A DNA stretch of 49,895 nt from Paenibacillus arenilitoris (GCF_014705655.1 NZ_JACXIY010000048.1:1-49895); one strand, 5' to 3'. Counted from the first letter of the stretch, positions 1-8,716 are shown. Notes: generated from the sequence alone by a model not told the origin. Numbers and translations are program-made.

Positions 1-1320
1 AGGCAGGCCGCGGGGCAGCTCGCGGACGGGCTCGCGCAGTCGGCCGCGGGCGAGGCGCGGCTGGAGCAAGGGGCCGCGCGGCTGGCGAGCGGCCTGGCCC
101 AGCTGGCGGAGGCGAATCCGCAGCTGGCGCAGAGCGAGCAATTCGCCGCCATGCTGAAGGCGAGCGAGGAGCTTGCCGCGGGCGCTGCGCAATCGGCGGC
201 CGGCCAGGAGAAGCTGAGCGGCGGAGCCGCCGAGTTGAACGGCGGCCTGACGAAGGTGTCGGACGGCGTGGCGGCATTTGACGCCAAGCTGCGGGAAGCG
301 GCGGCAGGCGCCCGGAAGCTCGGCGAAGGCGGCGAGCGGCTGACGGCCGGGGCGACGGCGTTTGCGGACGGCATGGAGCAGTTCGGCGCGAAATTAGCGG
401 AAGCCGGCGCGGGCGGAGCGAAGCTCGCGGAAGGGGCCAAGCAGGTGGACGACGGCGCCGGCAGGTTGTCGTCCGGGCTGACGCGGCTGTCCGCAAGCGC
501 GGGCTCGTTCGCGGACGGCTCGGCGAAGCTGGAGGACGGCGCGCGGGAAGTGGCGACCGGGCTGCTTAAGCTGGAAGACGGCTCGCAGGAGCTGTCCGGC
601 AAGCTCGGGGCAGCATCGGAGCAGACGTCCGGATTGAAGCCGACCGACGCGATGATCGACATGTTCGCCGATCCGGTCCGGCTGGACGTGGAGAAGGTGA
701 CGGAGGTCGTCAACTACGGCACGGGTCTCGCCCCGTACTTCCTGTCGCTCGGCCTCTATGTCGGGGCGATGCTGCTGACGATCATCTACTCGGTCCGCGA
801 GCCGGCCGTCCGGCCGTCCAGCGGCTGGAGCTGGTTCTGGAGCAAGGCGCTCACGCTCGCGCTCATCGGCACGATCCAGGCCTTGATCGCGGACGCGGCG
901 CTCTTGTATCTGTTGAAGCTTGAGGTGCGCAGCGTAGGTCTGTTCATCGCCTTTTCGATTCTCGTCAGCATCACGTTCATGATGATCATTCAATTTCTCG
1001 TCGCATCGATGAACAATCCGGGACGGTTTATCGCGGTCATCCTGCTTATTCTTCAGCTGACAAGCTCCGCCGGCACATTCCCGATCGAGCTCGTGCCGGG
1101 CTGGCTGCAGAAGCTGTCGCCTCTCCTGCCGATGACGTATGCGGTCGCCGGTCTGCGAGACATCATATCGGGCGGGGACTTCGGACGGGTAGGCGGCTAT
1201 ATGGCGGTGCTCGCGGGAATCGCGATTTTGTTCGCCGTTCTTTCGTACGTCTACTTCGCGGTTTCTCATCGCAGAGAGAAGGGCCGCGGCGAAGAAACGT
1301 CTGCCGTGCCGGCGGTCTAA
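1..1320 (+). CDS. YhgE/Pip-family membrane protein, C-terminal part (5' end outside window)
   Basis: The frame is open from base 1, so the gene begins before the window. The first ~200 visible codons are an Ala/Gly/Leu-rich repeat region with recurring units of the form L-x-x-G-A-x-x-L, as in the long extracellular coiled-coil/heptad segment of YhgE/Pip proteins. Then come about five hydrophobic segments (from PYFLSLGLYVGAMLLTII to GGYMAVLAGIAILFAVLSYV) typical of the ABC-2-like C-terminal membrane domain. Family members export or assemble cell-surface factors (the phage-infection protein Pip; YhgE in type VII secretion loci), but no type VII gene is visible here, so the substrate is unknown. 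The tail ends with a positively charged, cytoplasmic-looking segment. The stop is followed at once by a strong terminator. Confidence 0.85.
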   Translation, partial: RQAAGQLADGLAQSAAGEARLEQGAARLASGLAQLAEANPQLAQSEQFAAMLKASEELAAGAAQSAAGQEKLSGGAAELNGGLTKVSDGVAAFDAKLREAAAGARKLGEGGERLTAGATAFADGMEQFGAKLAEAGAGGAKLAEGAKQVDDGAGRLSSGLTRLSASAGSFADGSAKLEDGAREVATGLLKLEDGSQELSGKLGAASEQTSGLKPTDAMIDMFADPVRLDVEKVTEVVNYGTGLAPYFLSLGLYVGAMLLTIIYSVREPAVRPSSGWSWFWSKALTLALIGTIQALIADAALLYLLKLEVRSVGLFIAFSILVSITFMMIIQFLVASMNNPGRFIAVILLILQLTSSAGTFPIELVPGWLQKLSPLLPMTYAVAGLRDIISGGDFGRVGGYMAVLAGIAILFAVLSYVYFAVSHRREKGRGEETSAVPAV

Positions 1321-1324
1321 AAGC

Positions 1325-1368
1325 AAAAACCCTCCAAGTCTGCCTTAGCGGCAGGCTGGAGGGTTTTT
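1325..1368. terminator. Bidirectional terminator between YhgE-like gene and ptsH
   Basis: A long hairpin has arms AAAAACCCTCCA and TGGAGGGTTTTT around a second inner stem (GTCTGCC/GGCAGGC). The A-run on the left and T-run on the right let it end both the plus-strand gene and the minus-strand mannitol operon, which converge here. Confidence 0.9.
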
Positions 1369-1380
1369 CCGCGTATCAGC

Positions 1381-1641
1381 TTATTCGTGAATTTCCGTCA
1401 GCAATTTGCCGAGCGTCTCTAGCGCCTGCTGCTCCTGCTCGCCGTCGATCTCGAGCGTCACTTCCTCGTTTGCGGCGATGCCGAGCGTCAGCATGCTGAG
1501 GGAGCTTTTGCCGTTCACCTTCTTGCCTTTGTTAATGACGTTAATCTTGCAAGGGAAGGCGCTGGCCGTCTGGACGAACGTTTTGGTCGGACGGACGTGA
1601 AAGCCCGTCGGATTAAGGATGGTGAACGTTTGACTAACCAT
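1381..1641 (-). CDS. ptsH: HPr phosphocarrier protein, last gene of the mannitol operon
   Basis: An 86-residue HPr. His15 in GFHVRP is the site phosphorylated by enzyme I. Ser46 (in NGKSSLS), the HPr-kinase site used in Firmicute catabolite repression, is kept. The usual GLHARP motif is altered to GFHVRP. The ATG overlaps the last base of the ptsI stop (TAATG), so translation is probably coupled. The gene order ptsI-ptsH is the reverse of the usual ptsHI order. A longer in-frame reading exists upstream but lies inside ptsI and has no family support. It probably hands phosphate from the adjacent enzyme I to the mannitol EIIA; it could be the cell's only HPr or a second, mannitol-specific copy, which cannot be told from this window. 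Confidence 0.93.
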   Translation of the reverse strand: MVSQTFTILNPTGFHVRPTKTFVQTASAFPCKINVINKGKKVNGKSSLSMLTLGIAANEEVTLEIDGEQEQQALETLGKLLTEIHE

Positions 1642-3368
1642 TAGCCGGTCACTCCGTTTCTGATGGATTGTACGTATTGCGTAATTTCCCGCGTGCCGCG
1701 CATGCCGAGCGCCCGGATTGCGTGATCGGACCATTCCGCCCGGTTCAATTGGCCGATCAGCTCCCGCGAGGAGAGGATCGAGCCCGCGCTCATGCTGAAT
1801 TCGTGGAGGCCGAGGCCAAGCAGGAGCGGAATCGCGTTCGGATCGCCCGCCATCTCGCCGCACATGCCGACCCACTTGCCTTCCTTCTCCGCCGCCTGGA
1901 TCACGAGCCGGATGAGGCGCAGCAGGGAAGGGTGCCAAGGCTGATACAAATAGGAGACGGTCTCGTTCATACGGTCGGCCGCCATCGTGTATTGGATGAG
2001 ATCGTTAGTACCGATGCTGAAAAAATCGACTTCCGGGGCGAACAGGTCGGCGGACACGGCGGCGGACGGAACTTCGACCATCATGCCGATCTCGATTTTA
2101 TCCGATACCCGGACCCCTTCGGCCAGCAGCTTCGCGCGCTCTTCTTCCAGCAGCTTCTTCGCATCGAGCAGCTCCTCGAGCACCGCGATCATCGGGAACA
2201 TGATTTTTAAATTGCCGTACGCGCTGGCGCGCAGCAGCGCCCGCAGCTGCGTGCGGAACAGGTCCGGCCGGTCCAGGCATAGGCGCAGCGCGCGCTGGCC
2301 GAGGAACGGGTTCGCCTCCTTCGGGAGCTCCATGTACGGGAGCTCTTTGTCGCCGCCGATGTCGAGCGTCCGGATGACGACCGGCTTCGGGTTCATTTTT
2401 TCAAGCGCGTATTTATAGCTGGCGAACTGCTCCTCTTCGGACGGCAGGGTGCCGCGCCCCATATACAGAAACTCCGTGCGGAACAGGCCGATCCCTTCGG
2501 CGCCGCTGTCCAGCGCGCGCTGGATGTCCTCCAGCTTGCCGATATTGGCCGCCAGCTCGACCCGCTTGCCGTCCCGCGATACGGTAGGCCGGTCCTTCAG
2601 CTGCGCAAGCTCGGCTCTGCGAAGGTCGTCCGTCCTCTTTTTCTCCCGGTAAGCTTCGAGCTGTTCGTCGTTCGGATTAAATAGAATAAGGCCCTCGTTT
2701 GCGTCCATGACGACGAGCGTACGCCCCGGAATATCGCGAACGGAAGCGCCCGCCCCGACGATGGCCGGAATTTCGAGCGAACGGGCCATAATCGCGGAAT
2801 GGGACGTGCGGCTGCCGACTTCCGTAATAAAGCCGCGCACGACGTCCAGATTGAGCTGCGCCGTGTCCGACGGGGTCAAATCCCGAGCGATGATGACGCA
2901 TTCCTCGGTCAGGTTCGCCAGATCCGAATGCGGTACGCCGCGCAAACGGCTCATGATTCGGCTCGATACATCCTCGATGTCGACCGCACGTCCGCGAAGC
3001 AGCTCGTCTTCCATCGACTGCAGCAGCTCTACAAAGGATTGCGACACCTCGTGCAGCGCGAATTCGGCGTTGATCGCTTCCTCTCCGATTTTGTCCTCGA
3101 TCGCGTCGATGAAGTCCGGATCCTCGAGAATCATCAGATGCCCCTCGAAAATTTCCGCCTTCCCGGCGCCAAGCTTCGCCTCCGCCGAAGCCCGGATCGC
3201 TTCGATTTCACTCCCCGCGACGGCGACCGCTTCGCGGAATCGCCCGATCTCCCGCTTGGCGTCGGCAATCGCCGTCTTCTCCGGGAGATAGCGCTCGGAG
3301 GAGAGGGTGAAGGCGCGCGCGATGGCGATGCCCGGGGATGCGCCTATGCCTGTCAATGTTCGTGTCAT
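1641..3368 (-). CDS. ptsI: PTS enzyme I (phosphoenolpyruvate-protein phosphotransferase)
   Basis: 575 residues, the normal length of enzyme I, which takes phosphate from PEP and passes it to HPr in the cytoplasm. The start MTRTLTGIGASPGIA is the family N-terminus; longer in-frame upstream sequence belongs to mtlD. The phospho-histidine domain contains GSRTSHSAIMAR with active His190. The C-terminal PEP-binding barrel shows GIGLFRTEFLYM, FSIGTNDLIQYT and the catalytic GMCGEMAGD with Cys503. It sits 7 bases after mtlD and overlaps ptsH by one base, so all three are one transcript. Dedicated enzyme I inside a mannitol operon is uncommon in Bacilli, where ptsHI is normally a separate locus. Confidence 0.96.
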   Translation of the reverse strand: MTRTLTGIGASPGIAIARAFTLSSERYLPEKTAIADAKREIGRFREAVAVAGSEIEAIRASAEAKLGAGKAEIFEGHLMILEDPDFIDAIEDKIGEEAINAEFALHEVSQSFVELLQSMEDELLRGRAVDIEDVSSRIMSRLRGVPHSDLANLTEECVIIARDLTPSDTAQLNLDVVRGFITEVGSRTSHSAIMARSLEIPAIVGAGASVRDIPGRTLVVMDANEGLILFNPNDEQLEAYREKKRTDDLRRAELAQLKDRPTVSRDGKRVELAANIGKLEDIQRALDSGAEGIGLFRTEFLYMGRGTLPSEEEQFASYKYALEKMNPKPVVIRTLDIGGDKELPYMELPKEANPFLGQRALRLCLDRPDLFRTQLRALLRASAYGNLKIMFPMIAVLEELLDAKKLLEEERAKLLAEGVRVSDKIEIGMMVEVPSAAVSADLFAPEVDFFSIGTNDLIQYTMAADRMNETVSYLYQPWHPSLLRLIRLVIQAAEKEGKWVGMCGEMAGDPNAIPLLLGLGLHEFSMSAGSILSSRELIGQLNRAEWSDHAIRALGMRGTREITQYVQSIRNGVTG

Positions 3369-3375
3369 CGTTCGA

Positions 3376-4542
3376 TCATTCCTTTCCCTGCGGGTGAAGC
3401 CTGCCCAGCTTCTCGTACTGCTCCGCGACTTGCTTATGGAGAGCGCTTTGCCCGTCCAAGCCCGTATATTTCGTAATCGCCCAGTCGACGCCGAGCTCCC
3501 GGATCGCTTGCTGAAGCTCGGCGGCTTCCGGATCGTCCGCGGGATCGAAGCGGAGGGCCGCGGCCATGGCGGCGGCGAGATGCGTAACTTCCGCCCCGAA
3601 CTTCTGCGCCAGCAAGGCCGGCCGGACGAGGCGGTCGTTCGGCGACAGCTTGCGGATCGGCGACCGTCCGACGCGAACGACTTCATCGGTCAGGTAAGGG
3701 TTGACGAACCGATCCAAAATCGTTTTGATGTAATGCGCGTGCCCGGCTTCATCGAATCGATAGGCCGCGATCAGCGCGGCGCCCGACTCCTTCAGCGCGC
3801 CCCTGACCTCGGCGACGATATCCGGATCCTTCATCGCTTCCTGAATGGTCGCGCAGCCCTTCAAGTAGCCGTGGTAAGCGGCGCAGCAGTGGCCCGTATT
3901 GACGGTGAACAGCTTCCGCTCGATGTACGGCTCGAGTTGCTCGACGTAATGAACGCCTTCGATTTCGAAGTGCCCCGGCAGGACGGCGGAGCGGTCTACG
4001 GTCCATTCGTAGAACGGCTCGACCGTCACGAGCAGCGGGTCTTCATGCTGCTGCAGCGGGACGATGCGATCGACCGCGGCGTCCGGGAAGGCGACCGTTT
4101 TTTCCACTTGCGCCTGGACGTCCGGGGACAGATGCTCCCAGACATGCCGCTTCAGCATCGTGCTGCCGCCGATGGCGTTCTCGCACGCGATGACATGGAG
4201 CGGCTGCCTGCTGCCGGACGCCCGCAGCCCGATTCCTTTGGCGATGGCGCCCGCGATAGACTTCAAGACGTTCACGCCGACCGCGGTCGTGACGAGATCG
4301 GCTTCGGCGATGGCCTCGGCGACGAGCTCAATGTTCTTGCCGTCGATCGCGGTGACGCGGTCGACGAGGAACGTGTCGGCTTGTTCGTTCGCAAGCTTGA
4401 CGGTGTATTGCCCCTTGGCGCGCAGCTGCGAGACGAGCGCGTCATTCACGTCGACGAATGTGATGTCGTAGCCGGCGTTGTGCAGAAGCAGCCCGATAAA
4501 GCCGCGGCCGATATTGCCAGCCCCGAAGTGAACGGCCTTCAT
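3376..4542 (-). CDS. mtlD: Mannitol-1-phosphate 5-dehydrogenase
   Basis: 388 residues, family length. Oxidises mannitol 1-phosphate, made by the mannitol PTS, to fructose 6-phosphate with NAD. The Rossmann dinucleotide motif is at the very N-terminus (HFGAGNIGRGFIG, residues 5-17). The polyol dehydrogenase C-terminal domain includes KLFTVNTGHCCAAYHGY with the conserved N-T-G-H stretch. The gene overlaps mtlF by four bases (ATGA), a sign of translational coupling. Confidence 0.96.
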   Translation of the reverse strand: MKAVHFGAGNIGRGFIGLLLHNAGYDITFVDVNDALVSQLRAKGQYTVKLANEQADTFLVDRVTAIDGKNIELVAEAIAEADLVTTAVGVNVLKSIAGAIAKGIGLRASGSRQPLHVIACENAIGGSTMLKRHVWEHLSPDVQAQVEKTVAFPDAAVDRIVPLQQHEDPLLVTVEPFYEWTVDRSAVLPGHFEIEGVHYVEQLEPYIERKLFTVNTGHCCAAYHGYLKGCATIQEAMKDPDIVAEVRGALKESGAALIAAYRFDEAGHAHYIKTILDRFVNPYLTDEVVRVGRSPIRKLSPNDRLVRPALLAQKFGAEVTHLAAAMAAALRFDPADDPEAAELQQAIRELGVDWAITKYTGLDGQSALHKQVAEQYEKLGRLHPQGKE

Positions 4543-4976
4543 TCCCGCATCCCCGCTTCGAAGATAGAAATAAGCTCTTCCTCCGAGGCGGCGTTCAGGA
4601 TGCGCTGCATGTCCTCCTCTTCGGATACGAGCATCGCCACGTTCGTCAAAATGTTCAAATGATCGTCGCCGACCGCGGCGAGTCCGATAATCAGCTTGGC
4701 CGGCTCGTCGCCGCCGAAGTCGACGCCGTCCGGGACGATCAGAATCGCGAGTCCGGTCGAGCGGATCATCGCTTTGGAATCGTTCGTGCCGTGCGGCATC
4801 GCAAGGCCTCCGCCGATATAGGTGGACAGGGCGTCCTCGCGCTCGATCATTTTGCCGATGTATTCCGCAGGTACGTGGCCCGCGTCGACGAGCAGCTGTC
4901 CGGCCATGCGGATCGCTTCGTATTTATCGTTCACTTTTACGTTCAGCTTGATTTTCTCTTTGGCCAAAATCGACAT
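4539..4976 (-). CDS. mtlF: PTS mannitol-specific EIIA component
   Basis: A 145-residue stand-alone EIIA of the mannitol/fructose type. The active histidine is His62 in GGGLAMPHGT, which accepts phosphate from HPr and gives it to the EIIB domain of MtlA. Typical helical C-terminus (LNILTNVAMLVSEEED). It lies 3 bases after mtlR and overlaps mtlD by 4 bases. Confidence 0.95.
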   Translation of the reverse strand: MSILAKEKIKLNVKVNDKYEAIRMAGQLLVDAGHVPAEYIGKMIEREDALSTYIGGGLAMPHGTNDSKAMIRSTGLAILIVPDGVDFGGDEPAKLIIGLAAVGDDHLNILTNVAMLVSEEEDMQRILNAASEEELISIFEAGMRE

Positions 4977-4979
4977 GGT

Positions 4980-7061
4980 TTAACCTCTCCAGTCCAGTTT
5001 TGTTTTTATATAGTGCTCCAGCTTGCGCGAGATGAACGTCTTCATGCCGGCTTCGTCTCCGTTCGAAAGCACTTCGATCATGTCCGGAAGCAGCAGCATT
5101 GCGCTGATTTCGCTCAAAATTTCAAGGCTGTACTTGCCCGGCTTCGCCGGTCCCAGCATCATGAGCACCTGTCTCGCTTTGGCGGATTCGTCCTCGCTAA
5201 GGCTAACAGGTACGTCGAACCGGTATAGCGCAAGAAGCGGTTCCCGGATCCATTCGCTGCGGGAATGAATAAGCGCCAGCTCCGAATCCGGAATGACCAG
5301 GCTGCCTTGTCTTTCCCGGGCGATGAGCTGAGAGGCGATTTTGCCGCCGTTCTCGTCGGCATCCGGCCGGCCGAGCAAGCCGATCATTCGCGGAAGCAGG
5401 CTCTCAAGCCTAGCAGCTTCGCCAACGCCGACCGTCAAATCATGCGCGCGGAATCCATCGAGCAGCCGCAGCACGTCCGCGCTGTAAAGCTGCAGCTGCA
5501 TCAAACGGTTCATCGGCGATTCTCCGTCGCGGTCGGCTCCGGCATCATCGGCGGACCTAAGCTTCTTGAGCGTCGTGCTTTCGATGAAGGAGCGAAGCGT
5601 GTTCGTCTCCTCCCGGGTAAGAAGCGGACTCAGCTTTACATATTGATCCGGCCCGAGCGGCAGGTCGACCGTCGAGATAATCAGATCGTATCGGCTGGCG
5701 GGCATCCTCGCCGCTTCGTACCAGGAGTAATGGCCGATCAGCTCGATCTGGGGGAGCTCCTTCGCGATGCGGACCGCCAGCAGCTTGGAGGAGCCGATGC
5801 CGCTCGTGCAGACGAGAACCGCCTTTATTTTTCTCGGATATTGCCCCAATCGTTCCAAGGAGGCGCCGAAATGCATGACGATATAGCCGATTTCCTCGTC
5901 CGGCACCTTCATGTCGCGCACGAGCTCGTTCACGCCTCGGCGGACGAGGGCGAATAGCGCGCCGTAATCCTTCTTGATCGGCGCCAGCATCGGATTGCGT
6001 ATCGCGATGCCGTCCCTGATCCGCCGGAAGGCGGGCTTGATATGCCTGATCAAGCCTTCGGCGAGCGACCGGTCCTGCAGCAGCGGCATATGAAGACCGT
6101 TCTGCACGTAGCGGATCAGCTCCGTCACGGTCTCGATCGCGCCGCGATCGTCCTGCGATGCGAGCAGCGCTTCCTCGGGCTTCTCCGCCTGGGCGAGCAG
6201 GTCCGCGACATAGCGTTTCTCTGCGGCGGGGAGCTGCATATCCAATGCGGCGAGCAGCCGGTTCAAAAAGGCGTCGTCACTTCTCCCGGCCTCCGCATCC
6301 GTGCCGCCTTGCGGAATGAGATGACCTTGCGCGATGCGCGTGAACGCTACCGACAGCTTGACGAGCAGCCTCGTATAGGCGGTTTCGGATAGGCCGGTTT
6401 GCCATTCGTCGCCCAGCTCCCACATCGCTTGCTCGAGCTTCATGAAGCTTTCTTTGCCGACCATGCCGAGCAGCCGCGCCGTTACCGGATGGACGATCGC
6501 CTGGTCCTTGTACTGCCCGAACACGTCGGAGTCGTCCAAATGGCTGTAGGCGAGCAGGCTGATCATGCCGCGTTTGGCGGTCTCGGGGCCGTCGATTTCG
6601 ACGCCGTAGCCTCTTCTGCGGATAAGAACCAGGCCTTGCTTCGCGATGATCTCCTCGAGCTCATCCAGATCGTGGCCGATCGTAGGCATTGTGACGCGCA
6701 GCTCGCTGGCGAGGGCGAACAGCTTCGCGGGCTCCCCGTATTCGAGCAGACGGCACAATATGAGCACCTTGCGTTCCTCCGCCGTATATTCGAGCGGGTC
6801 GTTGCGGCGGATCTCCGCCCTGAACCGCTCCAGCGTCTCGGGCGCCGCCTCGACCTTGATGCCGAGGCCGGCGGTTTTGCGGAGCTTGATGCCGCCGGCC
6901 TCGAGCATCCGCTCGATGTCCCGCAGCTCGCGGTGGACCGTTCTCGCGCTCGCGCCGACGACTTCGGCGATGTCGGCCGCGGTAATTTCCCGCTTCCGGT
7001 CGAGCAGCAATTCCATAATGCGGCGCTGCCTGGTTGACGCTCTGATCGCGATGGCGACCAA
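4980..7061 (-). CDS. mtlR: MtlR, PTS-controlled activator of the mannitol operon
   Basis: About 693 residues with the full MtlR architecture: N-terminal HTH (RQRRIMELLL...ADIAEVVGASARTVHRELRDIE), a second HTH near 100-150, two PRD domains (about 190-300 and 310-415), an EIIB-Gat-like domain with Cys in VLVCTSGIGSSKL, and a C-terminal EIIA-Mtl-like domain with His in ALIHSRSEWI. In Bacillus MtlR these domains are phosphorylated by HPr and EIICB-Mtl so that activity follows mannitol transport. The start is unclear: the only recognised codon near the N-terminus is TTG at 7061, and it directly abuts an AAGGAGG ribosome-binding site. There is no in-frame ATG or GTG between the upstream stop and codon 16. 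Confidence 0.93.
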   Translation of the reverse strand: MVAIAIRASTRQRRIMELLLDRKREITAADIAEVVGASARTVHRELRDIERMLEAGGIKLRKTAGLGIKVEAAPETLERFRAEIRRNDPLEYTAEERKVLILCRLLEYGEPAKLFALASELRVTMPTIGHDLDELEEIIAKQGLVLIRRRGYGVEIDGPETAKRGMISLLAYSHLDDSDVFGQYKDQAIVHPVTARLLGMVGKESFMKLEQAMWELGDEWQTGLSETAYTRLLVKLSVAFTRIAQGHLIPQGGTDAEAGRSDDAFLNRLLAALDMQLPAAEKRYVADLLAQAEKPEEALLASQDDRGAIETVTELIRYVQNGLHMPLLQDRSLAEGLIRHIKPAFRRIRDGIAIRNPMLAPIKKDYGALFALVRRGVNELVRDMKVPDEEIGYIVMHFGASLERLGQYPRKIKAVLVCTSGIGSSKLLAVRIAKELPQIELIGHYSWYEAARMPASRYDLIISTVDLPLGPDQYVKLSPLLTREETNTLRSFIESTTLKKLRSADDAGADRDGESPMNRLMQLQLYSADVLRLLDGFRAHDLTVGVGEAARLESLLPRMIGLLGRPDADENGGKIASQLIARERQGSLVIPDSELALIHSRSEWIREPLLALYRFDVPVSLSEDESAKARQVLMMLGPAKPGKYSLEILSEISAMLLLPDMIEVLSNGDEAGMKTFISRKLEHYIKTKLDWRG

Positions 7062-7085
7062 CCTCCTTGCCGATGGAATGAACGT

Positions 7086-7111
7086 AACGCCGACAGAGCT
7101 CTGTCAGCGTT
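7086..7111. repeat. 26-base palindrome in the mtlA-mtlR gap
   Basis: Two 13-base arms meet without a loop (AACGCCGACAGAG / CTCTGTCAGCGTT) with one mismatch. No T-run follows on the minus strand, so it is not a classical terminator. It lies in the operon gap just before mtlR and could be an RNA hairpin protecting or attenuating the mtlA message, or a protein-binding dyad. Confidence 0.6.
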
Positions 7112-7129
7112 AAGCAGGGCGTTAACGGA

Positions 7130-8566
7130 TTAGTCCTTCAGTCTGTCCACGAGCGTATCGTACTCGGGGCTCTTCAGGAAATTGTCGATCGAAATATGTT
7201 CCGCGTCCGGCGCCTTCCGGCGGGCACGGTCGGTCAGCGTCTTGTGGGTGATGACGATGTCGGCGTCGCCCGGAATATCGTTGATCGCCGTATTGACGAC
7301 CGTGATCGGAAGCCCGGCGGCATTGATCTTCTTGCGCATGATGGAAGCGCCCATCGCGCTCGAGCCCATGCCCGCGTCGCAGGAGAACACGATTTTGTTC
7401 ACTTGGTCTTTTGTTTTTTGGGCAGCCTGCGCGATCGGCTGCGGCGCCGTGCCTTTGGCTTCGGCCTTCATTTGCTGCATCTTCTGCGAAGCGCGCTCGA
7501 GCTCGTCGCCTTCGCCTTCGGCCTGCTTGCTCGTTTTGAGCTGTAGCGCGGCGACGAGGAACGATACGATCGCCGCGACCGCCACGCCGGCCAGCATCGG
7601 AAGCAGACCGCCTTTCGGCGTCATAGTAATGTAGGCGATAATGCTGCCCGGCGACGGCGCGGCCACAAGGCCCGCTCCGAAGATCGAGAAGGTGAACGTA
7701 CCGGCGATGCCGCCCGCGATCGCGGCCAGAATGAGCCGCGGGTTCATCAGGATGTACGGGAAATAAATTTCATGGATCCCGCCGAAGAAGTGGATGACCA
7801 CCGCGCCGGGCGCCGATTGTTTGACCGAACCTTTGCCTACCAGCCAGTAGGCCAGCAAAATGCCCAGGCCAGGACCGGGGTTCGATTCGAGCATGTAAAT
7901 AATCGATTGCCCGGCTTTCGAGGCTTGATCGAGCGCGAGCGGTCCGAGAATGCCGTGGTTGATCGCGTTGTTCAGGAACAGCACCTTCGCGGGCTCGATC
8001 AGAATGTGCGCGAGCGGCAGCAGGCCGCTGTCGATCAGGAATTGCACGCCGTCCGCCAGCAGCTTGCTGAACGTTTCGACGACCGGGCCGACCCCTTTGA
8101 AAGCGAGAAGCGCCAGCGCGCCGCCGATGATGCCCGAAGAGAAGTTGTTGATCAACATTTCGAAGCCGGCCGGAATTTTGCCTTCTAACGATTTGTCGAA
8201 CTTCTTCAGCACCCACGCGGAGAACGGTCCGACGATCATCGCGCCGAGGAACATCGGAATGTCCGAGCCGACGATAACGCCGATCGTCACGACCGCGCCG
8301 ATAACGCCGCCCCGCACGCCGTGAATCATTTGACCGCCGGTGTAGCCGATCAGAATCGGCAGCAGGTAGGTGATCATCGGACCTACGAGCGATGCGAGAC
8401 TTTCATTCGGAATCCAGCCGGTTGGAATGAATAAAGCCGTAATAAGTCCCCAAGCGATGAAAGCGCCGATATTCGGCATGACCATTCCGCTGAGGAACCG
8501 ACCGAAACGTTGGACAGATACTTTGACGCCGCCGGGCGACGCCTGTTCTGATGCCAGTTTGCTCAT
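7130..8566 (-). CDS. mtlA: PTS mannitol-specific EIICB component
   Basis: 478 residues. The N-terminal two thirds is the EIIC membrane domain (MVMPNIGAFIAWGLITALF, GGIHEIYFPYILMNPRL with the conserved GGIHE motif) that carries mannitol across the membrane. After a charged linker (about 345-390) comes the cytoplasmic EIIB domain with phospho-Cys396 in KIVFSCDAGMGSSAMG. The EIIA domain that is fused in E. coli is encoded separately here by mtlF, the usual Firmicute arrangement. First gene of the operon, preceded by a GGGGG ribosome-binding site and a promoter with a cre-like sequence. Confidence 0.96.
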   Translation of the reverse strand: MSKLASEQASPGGVKVSVQRFGRFLSGMVMPNIGAFIAWGLITALFIPTGWIPNESLASLVGPMITYLLPILIGYTGGQMIHGVRGGVIGAVVTIGVIVGSDIPMFLGAMIVGPFSAWVLKKFDKSLEGKIPAGFEMLINNFSSGIIGGALALLAFKGVGPVVETFSKLLADGVQFLIDSGLLPLAHILIEPAKVLFLNNAINHGILGPLALDQASKAGQSIIYMLESNPGPGLGILLAYWLVGKGSVKQSAPGAVVIHFFGGIHEIYFPYILMNPRLILAAIAGGIAGTFTFSIFGAGLVAAPSPGSIIAYITMTPKGGLLPMLAGVAVAAIVSFLVAALQLKTSKQAEGEGDELERASQKMQQMKAEAKGTAPQPIAQAAQKTKDQVNKIVFSCDAGMGSSAMGASIMRKKINAAGLPITVVNTAINDIPGDADIVITHKTLTDRARRKAPDAEHISIDNFLKSPEYDTLVDRLKD

Positions 8567-8626
8567 GTTCGTACCCCCAATGCAAGGTTTGCCGGATTTT
8601 AGTATTCGTTCCCGGCAACTGAATTA

Positions 8627-8655
8627 ATCGTAATGTACAGCGCTTTCATATTCAA
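8627..8655 (-). promoter_or_regulatory. Predicted mtl operon promoter with a cre-like site in the spacer
   Basis: On the minus strand TTGAAT (8650-8655) and TACGAT (8627-8632) are 17 bases apart. Between them TGAAAGCGCTGTACA (8634-8648) matches the catabolite-responsive element core TGWAANCGNT but not its last two bases. A CcpA-HPr(Ser-P) complex here would block RNA polymerase when a better sugar is present. Position and core match are seen; binding is inferred. Confidence 0.55.
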
Positions 8656-8716
8656 TCAATTGAAAAGCAGGTTGCGTCATGAAGGCTGTTGCCAGCATTT
8701 TAGCCAAAAAATGCGA

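Noticed and set aside
1642..1938. N-terminal extension of HPr to ~185 residues
   Set aside because: The extra sequence overlaps the end of ptsI in another frame and has no resemblance to HPr or any fusion partner.
3307..4662. 451-codon plus-strand frame over mtlD and the ptsI start
   Set aside because: Composition is low-complexity Arg/Asp-rich, and mtlD/mtlF/ptsI on the minus strand are certain.
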